From Nothophaeocryptopus gaeumannii (taxonomy: Eukaryota; Ascomycota; Dothideomycetes; Mycosphaerellales; Mycosphaerellaceae): a stretch of 64,000 nucleotides of DNA. The stretch spans positions 1-64,000 of the forward strand of contig JASISA010000009.1 in assembly GCA_031771865.1 (NCBI GenBank), written 5' to 3'. Below, piece after piece: positions 32,067-43,465 of the stretch (positions are counted from its first letter, which is position 1; each line of letters opens with the position of its first letter). The notes beneath the pieces are model-generated. The model was not told where the DNA came from and ran no database searches. It saw only the letters and a list, made by a program, of their open reading frames with translations. The translations under genes and the position numbers were made by a program.

Positions 32067-34391
32067 ATGACACCGCAGAATGGCAACACCTCCGCTGGCC
32101 AGAATGTGAACAAGGCCAAGCGGCCTGCAAGTCGGGTGCTTCCTGCCATTCCACTTGCGCTGAGCCGGCCCAGAGCTGCCAGGCCGCAACCAAAGACCCC
32201 AACCAACACGGTTGAAGGAGCTACGCCGTCAGGCTCGAGTCATCTGTCGGCAAAGGATAAGAGCGAGGCAAGTGAGCAGAAGGTAGAAGACGTGGCATTG
32301 GCTGTTCAAGGCGTCGGGCAAGAGCAGGAACACAAGTCGGAGGCGATACGGGCAGTAAAGCAGAATGGAATCGAAGGTCAGGCGACCACAACCGTCGACA
32401 CACCCGTGTCACGAGGCAGTGCTTCAATGCCTCTTTCGAATGGAGTAGGGCCCAATGAGATTGAAACTACGCCTCTTGTCAACGGCCACAGCCATGCCCA
32501 CGCTCGCCCTCAGTCCAAGTCCGACAACGTAGTGCCCGCCAACAATGCCCGCAAACCCATGGAGAGATTCGATATGCGGCACATCAGGACTGAGCTGCCA
32601 CCTGCTTTTGTTCCGTCTGCAGAGCAGTTCACTCCTCAATCAGCAACGTCCGCACATCCTCGTCAGCCTCCGCCGGGTCTGTCTCACGCCCATCCAACAC
32701 ATCCGAGTACCGGCAACATCGTTTTTGGCGGTCACGATTCGTCTGGATCTTCACCAGCTCCAACATCCGCAAATTCGGCTTTTCCACCTCCACCTCCTCC
32801 TGGACACGGGCATACATCGTACTACGGCCACGCGCACCATGCCTCGGAGCCACACCCGCAGCGTGTGCCTCCTCCAGGCTACCAACAACCAGCTGCACCA
32901 TGGCAAATCCGTCAGGGCTTCGCTTCGCAGCCCTTCTATCACCCGCACGCACACATGCCCTTCCGCTACCCACCACGTGAGCCCTTCACTCCCAATGGCC
33001 CACCCATGTGGAACGGAAGTGGTCCGCGCTCACGTGCAGGGTCGCACACCTCCTCAGTCGCTCACGATGGGCCGAGAGCGGGTGTCGACCTACAGTCGCC
33101 CATCGGACCCGATCACGAAAGTGCGAAAGCCATGTTTCCAGAGTCCAAGGCCGCCTTCCCTGGCGCGAGCCGACCACTTCCTTCCCACCTCCAGCATATG
33201 CATACCCCACCTCCAAATTTCCCTCACCCGGAAGTTGCCGCGGGTATGGAGAATGCCGAATCTCTGCAGAGCCACGTGCTCTCCCAATTCCAAAATGTGG
33301 AGTTGTCGGACTGCCATCTCCAGGTTGTCGATGAGGAAGGCATGAACCGAGCATATCTTGATGCCCACAAGATCATCCTTGCACGAAGTCCTCGACTACT
33401 CTCCGCCATTCGGAGCAGCGATCCGCCTCATTCGGCGACTCTTCAACTACAGGTGCACTTTCCACTGCCTGGCCAGTATGTTCGCATACCACCTGTCATG
33501 GACACAATTCGCTACCTGTATGGTGGGTCGCTGCCCTCATTTGACTTGGGCAACAATGGTCCCGCTTCATCTCCTGAAGAGAGGGTCGAGCTAGCATTGC
33601 AGTATGTCGCAACAGGCGCATGGCTGGGTGTTCGCGCCATTGCTCAGCGAGGAGTCGACATTGCTGCAAACATGCTCCAGTGGGACAACATCTCCAACGT
33701 TCTGGCTTTTGCACTTGACGGCGGGCTCGGTCAGATGTGGCATATTGATGATGGAAGCCAAGAGCGCACTAGCACTTGTTCCAGCGACGACTCTTCAACG
33801 AAGCCCGAGGCTGGCGGCTCGCCCACTTACGACCCTTACGCGACTGCGTTGCTGAACCGCGCCCTCGACTTCATTGCTCACAACTTACCGCCTAACTTCT
33901 ACCTTGACCCAGCCGCACCTCAGTCTGTTGCTTGTCTCCGACTTTCCTCGTTCTCGCCGGGCCACGAAAGCAAATCTTCACGATCGGATCCGCGCCTCAG
34001 CACAATTCGATTTGGTGAGGTTCCTGTTGAAGATCATCAGCGGCCTTCATTTGCAACTACTACTCTTTCGAGTATTCTGCTCTCTCTACCTTTCCCACTC
34101 CTGAAGTATGTGTTGGAGCACCCCATACTGACGGATCATCTTGGCGCGGAGACGGTCTCGAGCATCATGCGCCAAGTTGTCAATGAGCGTGAAGTTCGTC
34201 GACAGAAGGCCCTACGTGCTCGAACCATCGATCATGCTCACACATCTGACTCACATCTCATTCAAAATCTCTTCTGGGAAGAAGCAGTCGAGCCTTCGCC
34301 GCATCACCGCGCCGGATTCCGGCTCACTCGAAGGCGAGGAGGCATCGACACTCCTCCGAGCAGCGGCGCGGAGTCGGAGAGGAAAGAGTGA
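32067..34391 (+). CDS. BTB/POZ-domain protein with long disordered N-terminus
   Basis: A single exon encodes 774 residues from the ATG at 32067. The open frame begins at a TTG seven codons earlier. Residues 1-400 are Pro/Ser/His-rich and low complexity (for example FPPPPPPGHGHTSYYGHAHH). A BTB-like domain occupies about residues 403-500: ELSDCHLQVVDEEG, LDAHKIILARSPRLLSAI, IPPVMDTIRYLYGGSLP. A helical C-terminal half follows, with LNRALDFIAHNLPPNFYL. BTB domains dimerise and often connect to Cul3 ligases or transcription. The long form with this C-terminus is typical of ascomycete proteins of unknown role. It is not closely related to the small BTB genes at 44-58 kb. Confidence 0.85.
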   Translation: MTPQNGNTSAGQNVNKAKRPASRVLPAIPLALSRPRAARPQPKTPTNTVEGATPSGSSHLSAKDKSEASEQKVEDVALAVQGVGQEQEHKSEAIRAVKQNGIEGQATTTVDTPVSRGSASMPLSNGVGPNEIETTPLVNGHSHAHARPQSKSDNVVPANNARKPMERFDMRHIRTELPPAFVPSAEQFTPQSATSAHPRQPPPGLSHAHPTHPSTGNIVFGGHDSSGSSPAPTSANSAFPPPPPPGHGHTSYYGHAHHASEPHPQRVPPPGYQQPAAPWQIRQGFASQPFYHPHAHMPFRYPPREPFTPNGPPMWNGSGPRSRAGSHTSSVAHDGPRAGVDLQSPIGPDHESAKAMFPESKAAFPGASRPLPSHLQHMHTPPPNFPHPEVAAGMENAESLQSHVLSQFQNVELSDCHLQVVDEEGMNRAYLDAHKIILARSPRLLSAIRSSDPPHSATLQLQVHFPLPGQYVRIPPVMDTIRYLYGGSLPSFDLGNNGPASSPEERVELALQYVATGAWLGVRAIAQRGVDIAANMLQWDNISNVLAFALDGGLGQMWHIDDGSQERTSTCSSDDSSTKPEAGGSPTYDPYATALLNRALDFIAHNLPPNFYLDPAAPQSVACLRLSSFSPGHESKSSRSDPRLSTIRFGEVPVEDHQRPSFATTTLSSILLSLPFPLLKYVLEHPILTDHLGAETVSSIMRQVVNEREVRRQKALRARTIDHAHTSDSHLIQNLFWEEAVEPSPHHRAGFRLTRRRGGIDTPPSSGAESERKE

Positions 34392-35284
34392 TCCACCATT
34401 GTCGTTTGAGCGGCTGAATTTGCTCACTGGGTTTCCCGGCTGAGCAGTTTCCCGTCTGAGCTTCCCGGCTGAGCAGTCTCGTCGGTACGTTTCCTTTTCA
34501 TGATTGCATAGCAAGCGGGCGGCGTTCCTGGGTGGCAAATTGCTTCTGTGGATGAACAGAGTTTTTCGAAGATACCTCCCGGTCTTTTGGGGGCATGAAC
34601 AGGGTGACATTGTGCATACGGAAAGCAAAATACGATGATTTTTATGCGGCGCGCTGGAGCTTGGAAAATTAAAGAAGGGACATGGGATGGGCTGAATGGT
34701 TGATTGATTGATCGATCGATCTTGGTGATCCCCAGAAGAATGACTGTATGGCCTTGGGATTGAGATGCGACTCGTTGGCTTGCCTTCATTACAGCTTCTT
34801 GCTTCGGTTGCACGAGGCTTGGTGCGTCTGGCTACATTCTGTTGATACAGCGTAGATAGGCGGCGCGATCTGCGGAGTGAACGGCATTGAGATCGAGGAA
34901 CGAAATACAAAGACTGTCGCAGCAGATGGAGTTCTCATTGCTCAACAAATGCCTTCCTATTTCGCTAGCTGCAGTGCTACCGTCTGTTCCGGAAGTGCGG
35001 CACCGTCTAGCGAGATCTGAACCGCATCGGCAATTGCGAGCTCGGCGGACATATTGTTTGATGCGAGCCCAAGCGAAAAGAGGAGGTAACCGCGAACTTC
35101 ATGCAGAGAACGACATTCTGTTCTTTCTCCATATCAAAAGCCCATCATTCATTCACTTCTTACGATCGACCAGTCCAGTGTCAGCCCGCAGACTTTGAGT
35201 AGGATCTAGGTGTTTGCGGCTTCTGTGCGAGGATCGTTAGCCTGAGGCAGAAACCCGCAGGCTTGGCGAAGAAGACAGAGGAAC
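34392..35284. other. Intergenic stretch
   Basis: This is 3' flank of the BTB gene and 5' flank of the transporter. A short TTGATTGATTGATCGATCGATC run lies at about 34700-34722. The 219-codon minus frame at 34910-34251 overlaps the BTB 3' end and looks like a shadow. Confidence 0.5.
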
Positions 35285-36886
35285 ATGTCGAGGTCCTCTG
35301 CTGCGAGTGACCTCGATGTTGAGAAATACATTCCTACGATCAGTGATAAAGATGGCCAATCTCCAACATCTGCTAGAAATGAAAAGGATATCGAGAGAGA
35401 TCACAGACCGCATCTCACACCAGGACAAGAAGAGTTGATCGAAGCTGCCGAACCGCCTTTCACTGAACATGACGATCGACAGTATGGTCACGATGATGAA
35501 GAGGAGGACTTGGAGCAAGTGGTGACGAAGGCAAGCTCAAAACATTCAGTCAACAATATCAAAAACGTACCAAATGGCGGATTGGTAGCTTGGCTGCAAG
35601 TCCTGGGAAGCTTCTTCCTGTTTTTCAATACCTGGTAAGAGAAAATCAACGCCCGAAAGAAGTCCTATGTCCCGAAAAACCTCAACTAACCATGAGTTAT
35701 AGGGGCATCGTAAACGCTGTACGTCCTCTAACGTTGTCCCTCGGTATTCCCACAACTAACACCTGCTTTTCCACAGTTCGGGACCTATCAAACTTATTAC
35801 GAAACCGGCATCCTCTCCTCTTCCTCACCCTCGGACATCTCCTGGATCGGCTCCCTCCAAGGCACATCCCTCATGCTCATTGGAACAATCACAGGTCCCA
35901 TCTACGACGCCGGATATGTCCGATCTCTCATCGTCGTCGGGACGTTCTTGGTAGTGCTCGGACAGATGATGCTTTCTCTCTCGACGACTTATTACCAGGT
36001 CCTTTTGAGCCAGGCGATCTGTATTGGACTGGGGACAGGATGTTTATTCATGCCTTGTGTGCCGGTGTTGAGCACGTACTTCTCGACGAGGATTGCTACA
36101 GCAGTGGGACTAGCCGCTGCTGGCTCGAGCATCGGAGGCGTGATTTATCCGATTGTATTCTATCGTCTCCAGCCGATGATTGGGTTTCCGTGGGCGACGA
36201 GAGTGATTGGATTCATCATGCTCGGAACGCTCGCGGTTTCAAACGCAGTGCTGAGAGTCCGAGTACTCCCTGCTGGACGAAGAAAGTTTCTGGATCTGGC
36301 GGCTTGGAAGGAGGTGCCGTACACATTCTTCGTTTTAGGCAGTGTCATCGGCTTTCTGGGATTGTACACGCCGTTCTTCTACATCCAGTCTTATACGATC
36401 CAGACGGGAATCGCAAGACCAGAACTGGCGTTTTACCTCTTGGCCATTTTGAACGCCGCCAGCACGTTTGGCAGAATCATACCAAACTTCATCGCGGATA
36501 GGATCGGACCTTTCAACGTGATCATCCCATGCACGTTCCTCACAGGCATCTTGTGTCTCTGTCTCATGCCAACGACTTCGATCGGCTCGGTAATCGCTCT
36601 CACAGCGCTTTATGGCTTCTTCTCCGGGACGTTTGTCAGTCTGCCGGCAACCATCTACGTCCATATCACGAAGAATCGTGGAATGATTGGGACGAGGATG
36701 GGAATGGGGTTTGCCGTGACTAGTATCGGGATTTTGACAGGTACGCCGATAAGCGGAGCGATCTTGGATCAGAGCGGGTTCGCGAATGTGTGGGTGTATG
36801 GAGGTATTATGACTGTGACAGCTGGTGTTCTGTTTTGTGTTGCCAGGATCGCAAAAGGAGGGTGGAATATGAAGACGACAGTTTGA
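35285..36886 (+). CDS. MFS transporter, monocarboxylate-porter type, three exons
   Basis: Exons are 35285-35634, 35703-35718 and 35777-36886. The middle exon is only 16 nt. Joins restore FLFFNTW|GIVNA|FGTYQTYYETG, giving 491 residues from the ATG at 35285. Introns are 68 and 58 nt (GTAAGA...TAG, GTACGT...CAG). An acidic cytosolic head of about 95 residues is followed by about 12 hydrophobic segments with the SLC16-like signatures GGLVAWLQVLGSF, GAGSSIG-like AAAGSSIGGVIYP and STFGRIIPNFIADRIG. Fungal members carry monocarboxylates, riboflavin or secondary metabolites across the plasma membrane. The substrate here is unknown and no biosynthetic cluster adjoins it. Confidence 0.9.
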
Positions 36887-37224
36887 GCTGCAATGCATAT
36901 GGCAATCGATAGAACGGTGTAAGTAGACCACCTGTGAGAGTTGAGCTGCCACGTTTTGCTTCTTCAGGAGATGAGAAGCCGTCGATTCCGCCAAGCGAGC
37001 CTGTTAAGTGGCACCAGCGACCTGCGTGGGAGACAGTAAGCCATGAACACGGCAAATATCTGTCCGCCCTGCTTAGTACGATATTCCAGCAAGTGTCCTG
37101 CGCTTTGCGGGGGAAGGGAGAGTCTCCAAGAGCAAGCTCGATACTGAGAGACAGACTTGCATCCCGGACACGTTGAAATGTCTTCCCACGGGAAACATTA
37201 GGTGCCATCCGCGCTACAAGCGAA
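36887..37224. other. Intergenic stretch
   Basis: This is 3' flank of the transporter. A minus frame (37268-36807) overlaps its end and has no support. Confidence 0.5.
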
Positions 37225-37596
37225 TTACTTCTCTGATCCCGAAGTAGTCGAATCAATCCGGGTTGCAAAGAAGACGACGGTGAATGTCGCAGGCGCCAGG
37301 AGTGATATCAGCGGGCTCAAGAGATCCTCGAGGGTTGCTGCGAGCGATCGTTTCTGGCTGTTATTGGAGAGGACGCGCATAATGAAAGCGATAGCGCAAA
37401 ACACGAGGGATATGGCATCGAAAGGTAAAACTGGAGCAAATCGGATGAGATATACCTTGTAGGCTGTAGTGCCAGCCTTACTATTGCCCAAAGGTTGAAC
37501 AGTGCATACAGGACTGGGCAAAAGAATAGTAGTAGGTTGTGCAGTACCCACTGCTGCTGAGCCTGTCCATAGTTCGCCTACAATACGTGCACTCAT
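37225..37596 (-). CDS. Small membrane protein, hypothetical
   Basis: The ATG at 37596 gives 123 residues with two hydrophobic stretches, FDAISLVFCAIAFIMRVL and LLSPLISLLAPATFTVVFF, separated by a short basic loop, and a polar C-terminus ending SGSEK. It could be a fragment of a larger integral membrane gene with missed exons. No family is recognised. Confidence 0.4.
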   Translation of the reverse strand: MSARIVGELWTGSAAVGTAQPTTILLPSPVCTVQPLGNSKAGTTAYKVYLIRFAPVLPFDAISLVFCAIAFIMRVLSNNSQKRSLAATLEDLLSPLISLLAPATFTVVFFATRIDSTTSGSEK

Positions 37597-38217
37597 CTCT
37601 AGCTGTTTGATAGGTCGAAAGCAAGCCTTTCAGGATCATTTCCAAGAAATGTTGTGTATGTGTTGGTGTATGCTGGTCGTGATACCTGCGATGTGATAGA
37701 GCCTTGATGTGCAAAAATTGGGCTCTGGTCAGACTGCAAGAAAGTCATGATATATGCCAACGGCTTCGACTGCATGGGCATGCTTGACTTTCGCTTCATA
37801 GTTGGATTAAAGATGCTACTGCGACTGTCTGGGAGGTTGATTTATGGGGTGAAGTCAGCGGTAAACTGAAAGTTTGACACAGACCTGAGGCATCAACAAG
37901 ATCCCCCCAGCATGCTAAGCTCTATTCTCGACCTCGCACTCCTTTCGCCTCCTCCACTCCACCTTCACCCTGTACATTTTGCTTGCATTCAACCGGCGTG
38001 CTGCCCTTGCACCAGCATACTCTCCTCACAACACCCTATGTACTCACCTTGAATGAGACTCCCAAAAAGCCTCGGGTGCATATCTGAGATTCTACTGACA
38101 AGGTGAATGTTCTGGCGAGATGAAGTGGGGTCCCCAGACAAGCATATAGACCCATCGGAAACTCTACATCTTGGCTCTCGTTCCTTGATTAAGCTAAAGG
38201 CCTTCAGTCTTGTCGAA
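37597..38217. other. Intergenic stretch
   Basis: Nothing is recognised. The pyrimidine-rich segment at 37917-37990 may belong to the promoter of the pectinesterase-like gene. Confidence 0.45.
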
Positions 38218-39630
38218 ATGCTTCGAATCTTTGTCATTAGCTTGCTGCTTCTTTACCGTACGGTGTTGTCTCTCGACCGAGCAAGCTGTCATAATCCAAC
38301 CGCAGATCCTCTTCAAGGCTGTCCGAACAACACTGTCCTAGTTGGGCCGAACGAGAGATTCAGGACTATTCGGAGCGCGATTCTGAGTATCCCCAATGCT
38401 ACTGCTCCATACACCATTCTTGTCCTCCCCAGAAACTACAAGGAGCAAATCAACGTCACTCGTCAAGGTCCTCTGACCCTCCTAGAGCAAACTGAGGCGT
38501 CGAACGAGGCTCATCGAAACACCGTCAATGTCAATCTGGCATAATGCAACGGGAACTGCCTCGACTGGAACCTACGACAATGCCTATAGAGTTACCAGTA
38601 CCTTAACGATCGCATCGACTCTGAATAGCAGTTTGACCGGCTCCCGGACCGACAGGCAACACAATCTTTCCTGGCATGCCATTCGGGTGTGAAGACTTCC
38701 GGGCATACAATCTGAACTTCATCAACGATTACCTTCCTTACTCCGCCGGCCCAAACCTAGCTTTGAGTATGAGGTATGCCAATGCTGGCTTCTACTACAG
38801 CCAATTTTTGTCCTACCAAGACACGGTACGTATCTCAAGTACTTCATGCTGTGCCACGCTGGGCATTTTCACATCCCGGTGATCCTCCTCAGGTATACGT
38901 TGGGAAGCTAGGAAACGCCTACATGTATGGACGTATCATCGTCGCTCAAACAGACTTCTTCTGTAGTTCCTACTTATCCCGTGCCAAGCAAATCATATGG
39001 CTGATCGAGCCACAGATGGCTTCGGGTTTCTGCGGGTAACCAACTCCCATGTCCCTCGCGAGGATGCGACGGCGGGAGTACCGCTTGGTAAGTACGGGAA
39101 GGATCTGAGAGTAGAGCTCTCTGAACATCGGCCACAACAACTGATGATGATCCTCTCACAATAAATAGGAAACGAATGAACACTACGTCTGAAAACAAGT
39201 ACGGTGCTTACATCCACGACAGCCAGATCGTCAAAGCCAATAGCTCATTGAACATCACCCACCAATGCGTCCTTGGTCGACCTTGGAACTCACAGCATCG
39301 AAAATTCGCCAATGGCTATCTCGATGACAGCATCCTACCTGCAGCATACATTGGATGGGCCGCCAGCGGTGCAAGAGTGAACTCTATTGAGTTCGAAAGA
39401 TGCCCTTAGCTCTTTGGCTGCCGCTAACGCTGTGAGACACTACAATGGCCGAGTATCGCGATTATGGACCGGGCATCAACGCTACTGCGAGACTGCAGAC
39501 AAGCAATGTGATGATTGAGATGACAGTAGAACAGTATCAGCCTCATTCAACGACAGAGAAAGTGTTTCAGTATCCATTTACAGGGGCATTTGGGAACGTT
39601 ACTTGGATTGATGAACATCCGGAGGCGTGA
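38218..39630 (+). pseudogene. Pectin methylesterase (CE8), frame-disrupted
   Basis: The family removes methyl esters from pectin outside the cell. The ATG at 38218 opens with a signal peptide (MLRIFVISLLLLYRTVLS), then LVGPNERFRTIRSAI. A one-base shift at about 38537 moves WHNATGTASTGTYDNA out of frame, and another at about 38650 moves PFGCEDFRAYNLNFINDY. A real intron (GTACGT at 38826 to CTCAG at 38893) restores YQDT|VYVGKLGNAYMYGR. The active-site region after AQTDFF is scrambled. NKYGAYIHDSQIVKANSS, VLGRPWNSQHRKFANGYLDD, ILPAAYIGWAA and MAEYRDYGPGINATARLQ complete the domain order through 39630. Two or more shifts make it non-functional. Some breaks could be unusual introns. Confidence 0.8.
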
Positions 39631-40364
39631 TGAGCAGTGCAGTTCAGCAACGGAGCGTGCAGAATTCTATACTTCTACATTTACGAGTACAATATGCTTT
39701 TCCAGATGACAGCAAGTCGGCGACATCGCACACATGTGCGAAATGAACAGCTATGACAAGGATTCCACCATCGAACCCTCTGTCGATCTCATACTACAAG
39801 AGCATAGTTCCTATCCTCCGACACGTGCTACGGAACCGCTGCCAACAAAGCCTGGAACGATGCGCATGGCTTCTGCAACTTTGCAATCTGCAGCATCCTC
39901 GGAACCCCAAACCTCATCCACACATCCCCAGAAGATCCAACACTCCCAAGCCTGCCAAGGCCTCACCGCACGACCTTGGCGAACGGTCCACCCTTGGCTC
40001 GGCGCGGCATAGCGAAGCATGGCAAGCCACGCGACCTGCTCGTGGTCAAGTCGAAGTTAATCCACTCCAGTCAATTTTTATGGAGCTCGTACGAATGGAA
40101 TGTTGGATATCCCGATTGTGCGAGATTCTCGGATGCTTTCATGCGCAGCGTGAAGTTGGATCGTCTTGACCACTATTGGCCAATCCTCCGGATTCGTTGG
40201 CTTGGCTGGGATCCGGGGAGGAGTTCATCCCACACGAGGCGTCACAAGTGCCGCGTAAGGAGCAACATTGCCAAGCAAATGGTAGACGATCCTTCTCAGG
40301 AGGAACTCTTGTTGAGGAGTGGAGTGATGGCTGATCAGAATTTCTCAGCAGATGATCATTTGCT
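39631..40364. other. Stretch without a supported gene
   Basis: Short plus frames at 39734-40012 and 39753-40169 have no homology. Nothing is recognised. Confidence 0.5.
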
Positions 40365-40988
40365 TCACACCAGCTTGAAAAGATCTGAGCTGAGGCTCAT
40401 CCGCGAAGACATTCGTCGTGAAAGCCTCTTCCAGCCAAAGGTGAAAGATTGCCGTCTGGATAATCTACCTCCAGGTATCCATGAGTACGAGTCTGAGGAC
40501 TCCTTTGCGGCTTCCTCTGCTCTGGCGATGGCAGATGCGTAGGTTGGCGAGTATTTCTTCGCGGAAGGCAGGACTTCATGAGGGTCTGAAGACATGTACA
40601 TGTGAATTCGATCGTTCATATCTCGTGCGCGTGTCGCTCGTTCCATTTCGATACTGCAATTGCTGCTTTCCCGTAATAGAGGGCTGGGGGTGCCGCTGAT
40701 GGTTCCGATGCTGCCTGTTCGATTTGCGCGATTGACGCCCATCTCTGAGATAGTCGGTGACGATGCGATGGAGCTAGCAGAGGATTCGCTACCGAGTAGT
40801 CGGTGAGTCGATTGACTGTGGTCGCCGCCGTTGCAGAAGGGACAGTGTTCTACTCGTCGTTCCCAGCCTTCAAGCTTGAGTTTCTCTGGACAGTTTTGAA
40901 GGTTCTTTGCTGGACTGCAGGCCCGGATGAGCTCGTACCATCGATGGTTGCAAGGCTGTTGCGTGACGTTCAACCCGGCGACGCACAT
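40365..40988 (-). CDS. Cys-rich N-terminal conserved fungal protein
   Basis: The ATG at 40988 gives 207 residues. The frame extends to 41354 without an ATG that looks natural. The start MCVAGLNVTQQPCNHRWYEL and the following CSPAKNLQNCPEKLKLEGWE and HCPFCNGG give a set of Cys and His residues that suggests zinc binding, a pattern I associate with uncharacterised small ascomycete proteins. The rest is Ser/Thr-rich, with a basic Arg/Ser-rich tail (RLSRRMSSRMSLSS) that could be phosphorylated. No function can be given. Confidence 0.7.
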   Translation of the reverse strand: MCVAGLNVTQQPCNHRWYELIRACSPAKNLQNCPEKLKLEGWERRVEHCPFCNGGDHSQSTHRLLGSESSASSIASSPTISEMGVNRANRTGSIGTISGTPSPLLRESSNCSIEMERATRARDMNDRIHMYMSSDPHEVLPSAKKYSPTYASAIARAEEAAKESSDSYSWIPGGRLSRRQSFTFGWKRLSRRMSSRMSLSSDLFKLV

Positions 40989-43465
40989 GCCAGGCGTGTA
41001 GCGTAAGGTGTAAGTCCTAATGATATAATGTTTCAACCGCCAGCTGTCGATGTATCGACAAGAGGTGAAGTGGTAGTTGTGGAGTCCGGAGGGGTCGTGA
41101 ACTGGGGAGGCGGGACAAGTATGTAAGAGGATGAGAAGTGGGACGAAAGCCTGCAAGGATGCACGCCCAAAGTCTTGTTCGTGCCGACTGAAACGGTCCT
41201 GTTGGAAGAAATCGGTGTTACCACAGAGTCTGTGGAGTGATGGCGGAGTTGATGCTTTTGTATTTGATCGCGCGACACATGCCAACGATATTCTCCGAGT
41301 ATGGCACTGAGAGTCTGAGACGGTTCGGGTGGCCCAGCAGGCAGCCTTAGCCAAACGAATTTTATCCGCGCAGTCAGCTCGGCGAGAAGGTGCAGTCGCT
41401 TTCCAATGGATCCAGGGTTGAGGTACGGGACGCGCAATGACCCGATTTCAGGCTTGTTGTTGCCTTATTAGATGCGTGCGACGGGATGTATGGACACTTG
41501 ACGTAGTTCTAATGGGTTGAAAGCGCAAGAAGAAGCAGGCGGGTCGAGATGGGGGGCCAAACCTGATCTTAAAGAGACGACAGTTCCAACTTCTTTGCGA
41601 CGATGATCTGTCTCTGGCCGTTGCGCAACAAGGTGACGGACCAGTTGACCCTGGAACGATTCCAACGATTCGTCCCAAATACCGTAACTAGCGACTCTTA
41701 TCTGCCACGTTTCGCAATGTACCAGCAAACATGATTTCCCGCGGAGAGAAGAGCATCTCGGCTCTCTTTTTGGCTGGGTTGTTCTCATCTTCTCATCTTC
41801 TCTTCAGCCAGCCCACGTCTTCCCGAGCGTTGCCGGCGTGTGAGATCTCGCAAAGGCGCTCGAAAAGGACAGGGATAGCATTCCTTGAATCCCGCCTCCT
41901 CCTCGTCCGGCATTAGCCCATGCTCGTTCGGCATTAGCCTAAGTTATGCACGACCGCGCTGCGGGAGTCTGCATCAGATGTCTTAGGGATGTCCGTCACA
42001 CAGCATCCGCCCGCAGGCTTGTTGCTTCTTCTCACCGCATCGCCTTGGAGGAGCTTGATATATAACGGTCGCTGCGCCTGTCATCAAGCGTTACAGGAGC
42101 ACGTGATCCCACCGCATCGCCGAGGGCCCCCAAACACCGCCATCCTGATTGCTCAAGTCTGAGGCCTGGACCGAGTTCTACTGCTCTGAGTTTCACTCTG
42201 GGGCGGTGCGGCAACTTGCGCTCCCCCCACCCCTCCCCCCGTTCAACGTGACAACGGCGTTGGTGGTGGACGTCTGCTAGCGTGAACTCCCAGACACCCG
42301 CCTTCCCGCCGGACAACTCCCCGAAGTTCTTCACATGAAGCCGGACTTCACCTCCATACCGCTCTGCATCGCTATGACTCGACGCTAATGACTTCGGCAA
42401 GGTGTTTTCCAACAATGCTTTGCGGGCCACCAGGGACCCTGAGACGAAGGATTCTGGAAGCAAGGCAGACTCTGAACCTTGCGCCTCATCCATCGCCAGC
42501 GGCAACGTCTATCACCGAGGAGAACGGACATACTAGGCAGTGTTTCCTTCATCAGTCGGTAGTGCATACAACAGAGCAGCAGATACTCTACACTTGATAG
42601 TAGATTGTGGTATCGAGCATTACTTGCAAGCCAATCCACACAGAGAACCCGCCAGCGACGTCCCGAGCGGGGATTGCGACGTGACATGAAGACCATCCTT
42701 GATCTTGACAGGCGCCTGGATGTCGACGTCACTGTAAGAGCTACATGTACACAACGGTTACCGAAAGCGAGCCCCCGTATGGCCTGATGTCGGCATGAAG
42801 GCTTCCCGAATAACGCCATCACGCTTCTTCCATTACAGCACCGCGCCGGCCATCAGCCCGCCTTTCGCACGCGCCTCTCGACGGCGGACGACGGCGGAGT
42901 TCCAGAGTCTCCATCAGAGTGTCCTTTAAACCAAGCCTGCAGCTCCCCGCCTTGGCTTGTAACAAGCGTCTCACCACGTGCGAAAAGATGATGCAACTTT
43001 CATACACGGATCCGGAGGACCACGTGTTCGAAAGCTGACATCAGGGCCCTCGGAGAAGTCCACCACTCCGACTGCTATACGTACATCTGATACAGGACCA
43101 GACGCACGCCGGACGACGAGCGGACCACCACTTGGTACCCTGATGAACAGCTGCGGCATGCATGAACTGCTCCGGAAGCTTGTCCGGTTTCCGCGTGAAG
43201 TCTAGTGACGACTACCTGATTTTGGATGCATACGAGCAGAGCACGCCGTCAAGAAACACAGCTGGAGCGGATGGCCTTCCAGCGGTATTCGCACGAGGTC
43301 ATCATATCGCCCGATTGGAAAAGCTCTGCCATCAAGACAATCCTCTGCAATGCTCATGAACAGAGGAAACCCTGATCCATCCCGCAGGCATGTAGATAAG
43401 CAGAGACGATTGCTCAAGTACATTCTAGTTACGATTTATGAGTAGGCATATGTTGTAGTAAGATT
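40989..43465. other. Long stretch without a supported gene
   Basis: Many overlapping frames (for example 42505-42032 minus, 42822-42385 minus, 42978-43205 plus) lack motifs, starts or consistent splice joins. A C-rich tract at 42221-42240 could form a G-quadruplex on the minus strand. Otherwise nothing is recognised. Confidence 0.5.

Noticed and set aside
32545..33345. 266-codon plus frame inside the BTB gene
   Set aside because: It is the alternative frame of the Pro/His-rich region. The BTB frame continues through with conserved motifs.
34700..34722. TTGATTGATTGATCGATCGATC run
   Set aside because: A simple short microsatellite in an intergenic region with no further support for a function.
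34251..34910. 219-codon minus frame
   Set aside because: It overlaps the 3' end of the BTB gene, is rich in Arg/Ser as expected of shadow frames and has no domain.
35590..36501. 303-codon plus frame inside the transporter
   Set aside because: It starts within an intron and is an out-of-frame shadow of the MFS exon 3.
42032..43205. Several 60-157 codon frames on both strands
   Set aside because: They overlap one another, lack natural starts and show no protein signature.
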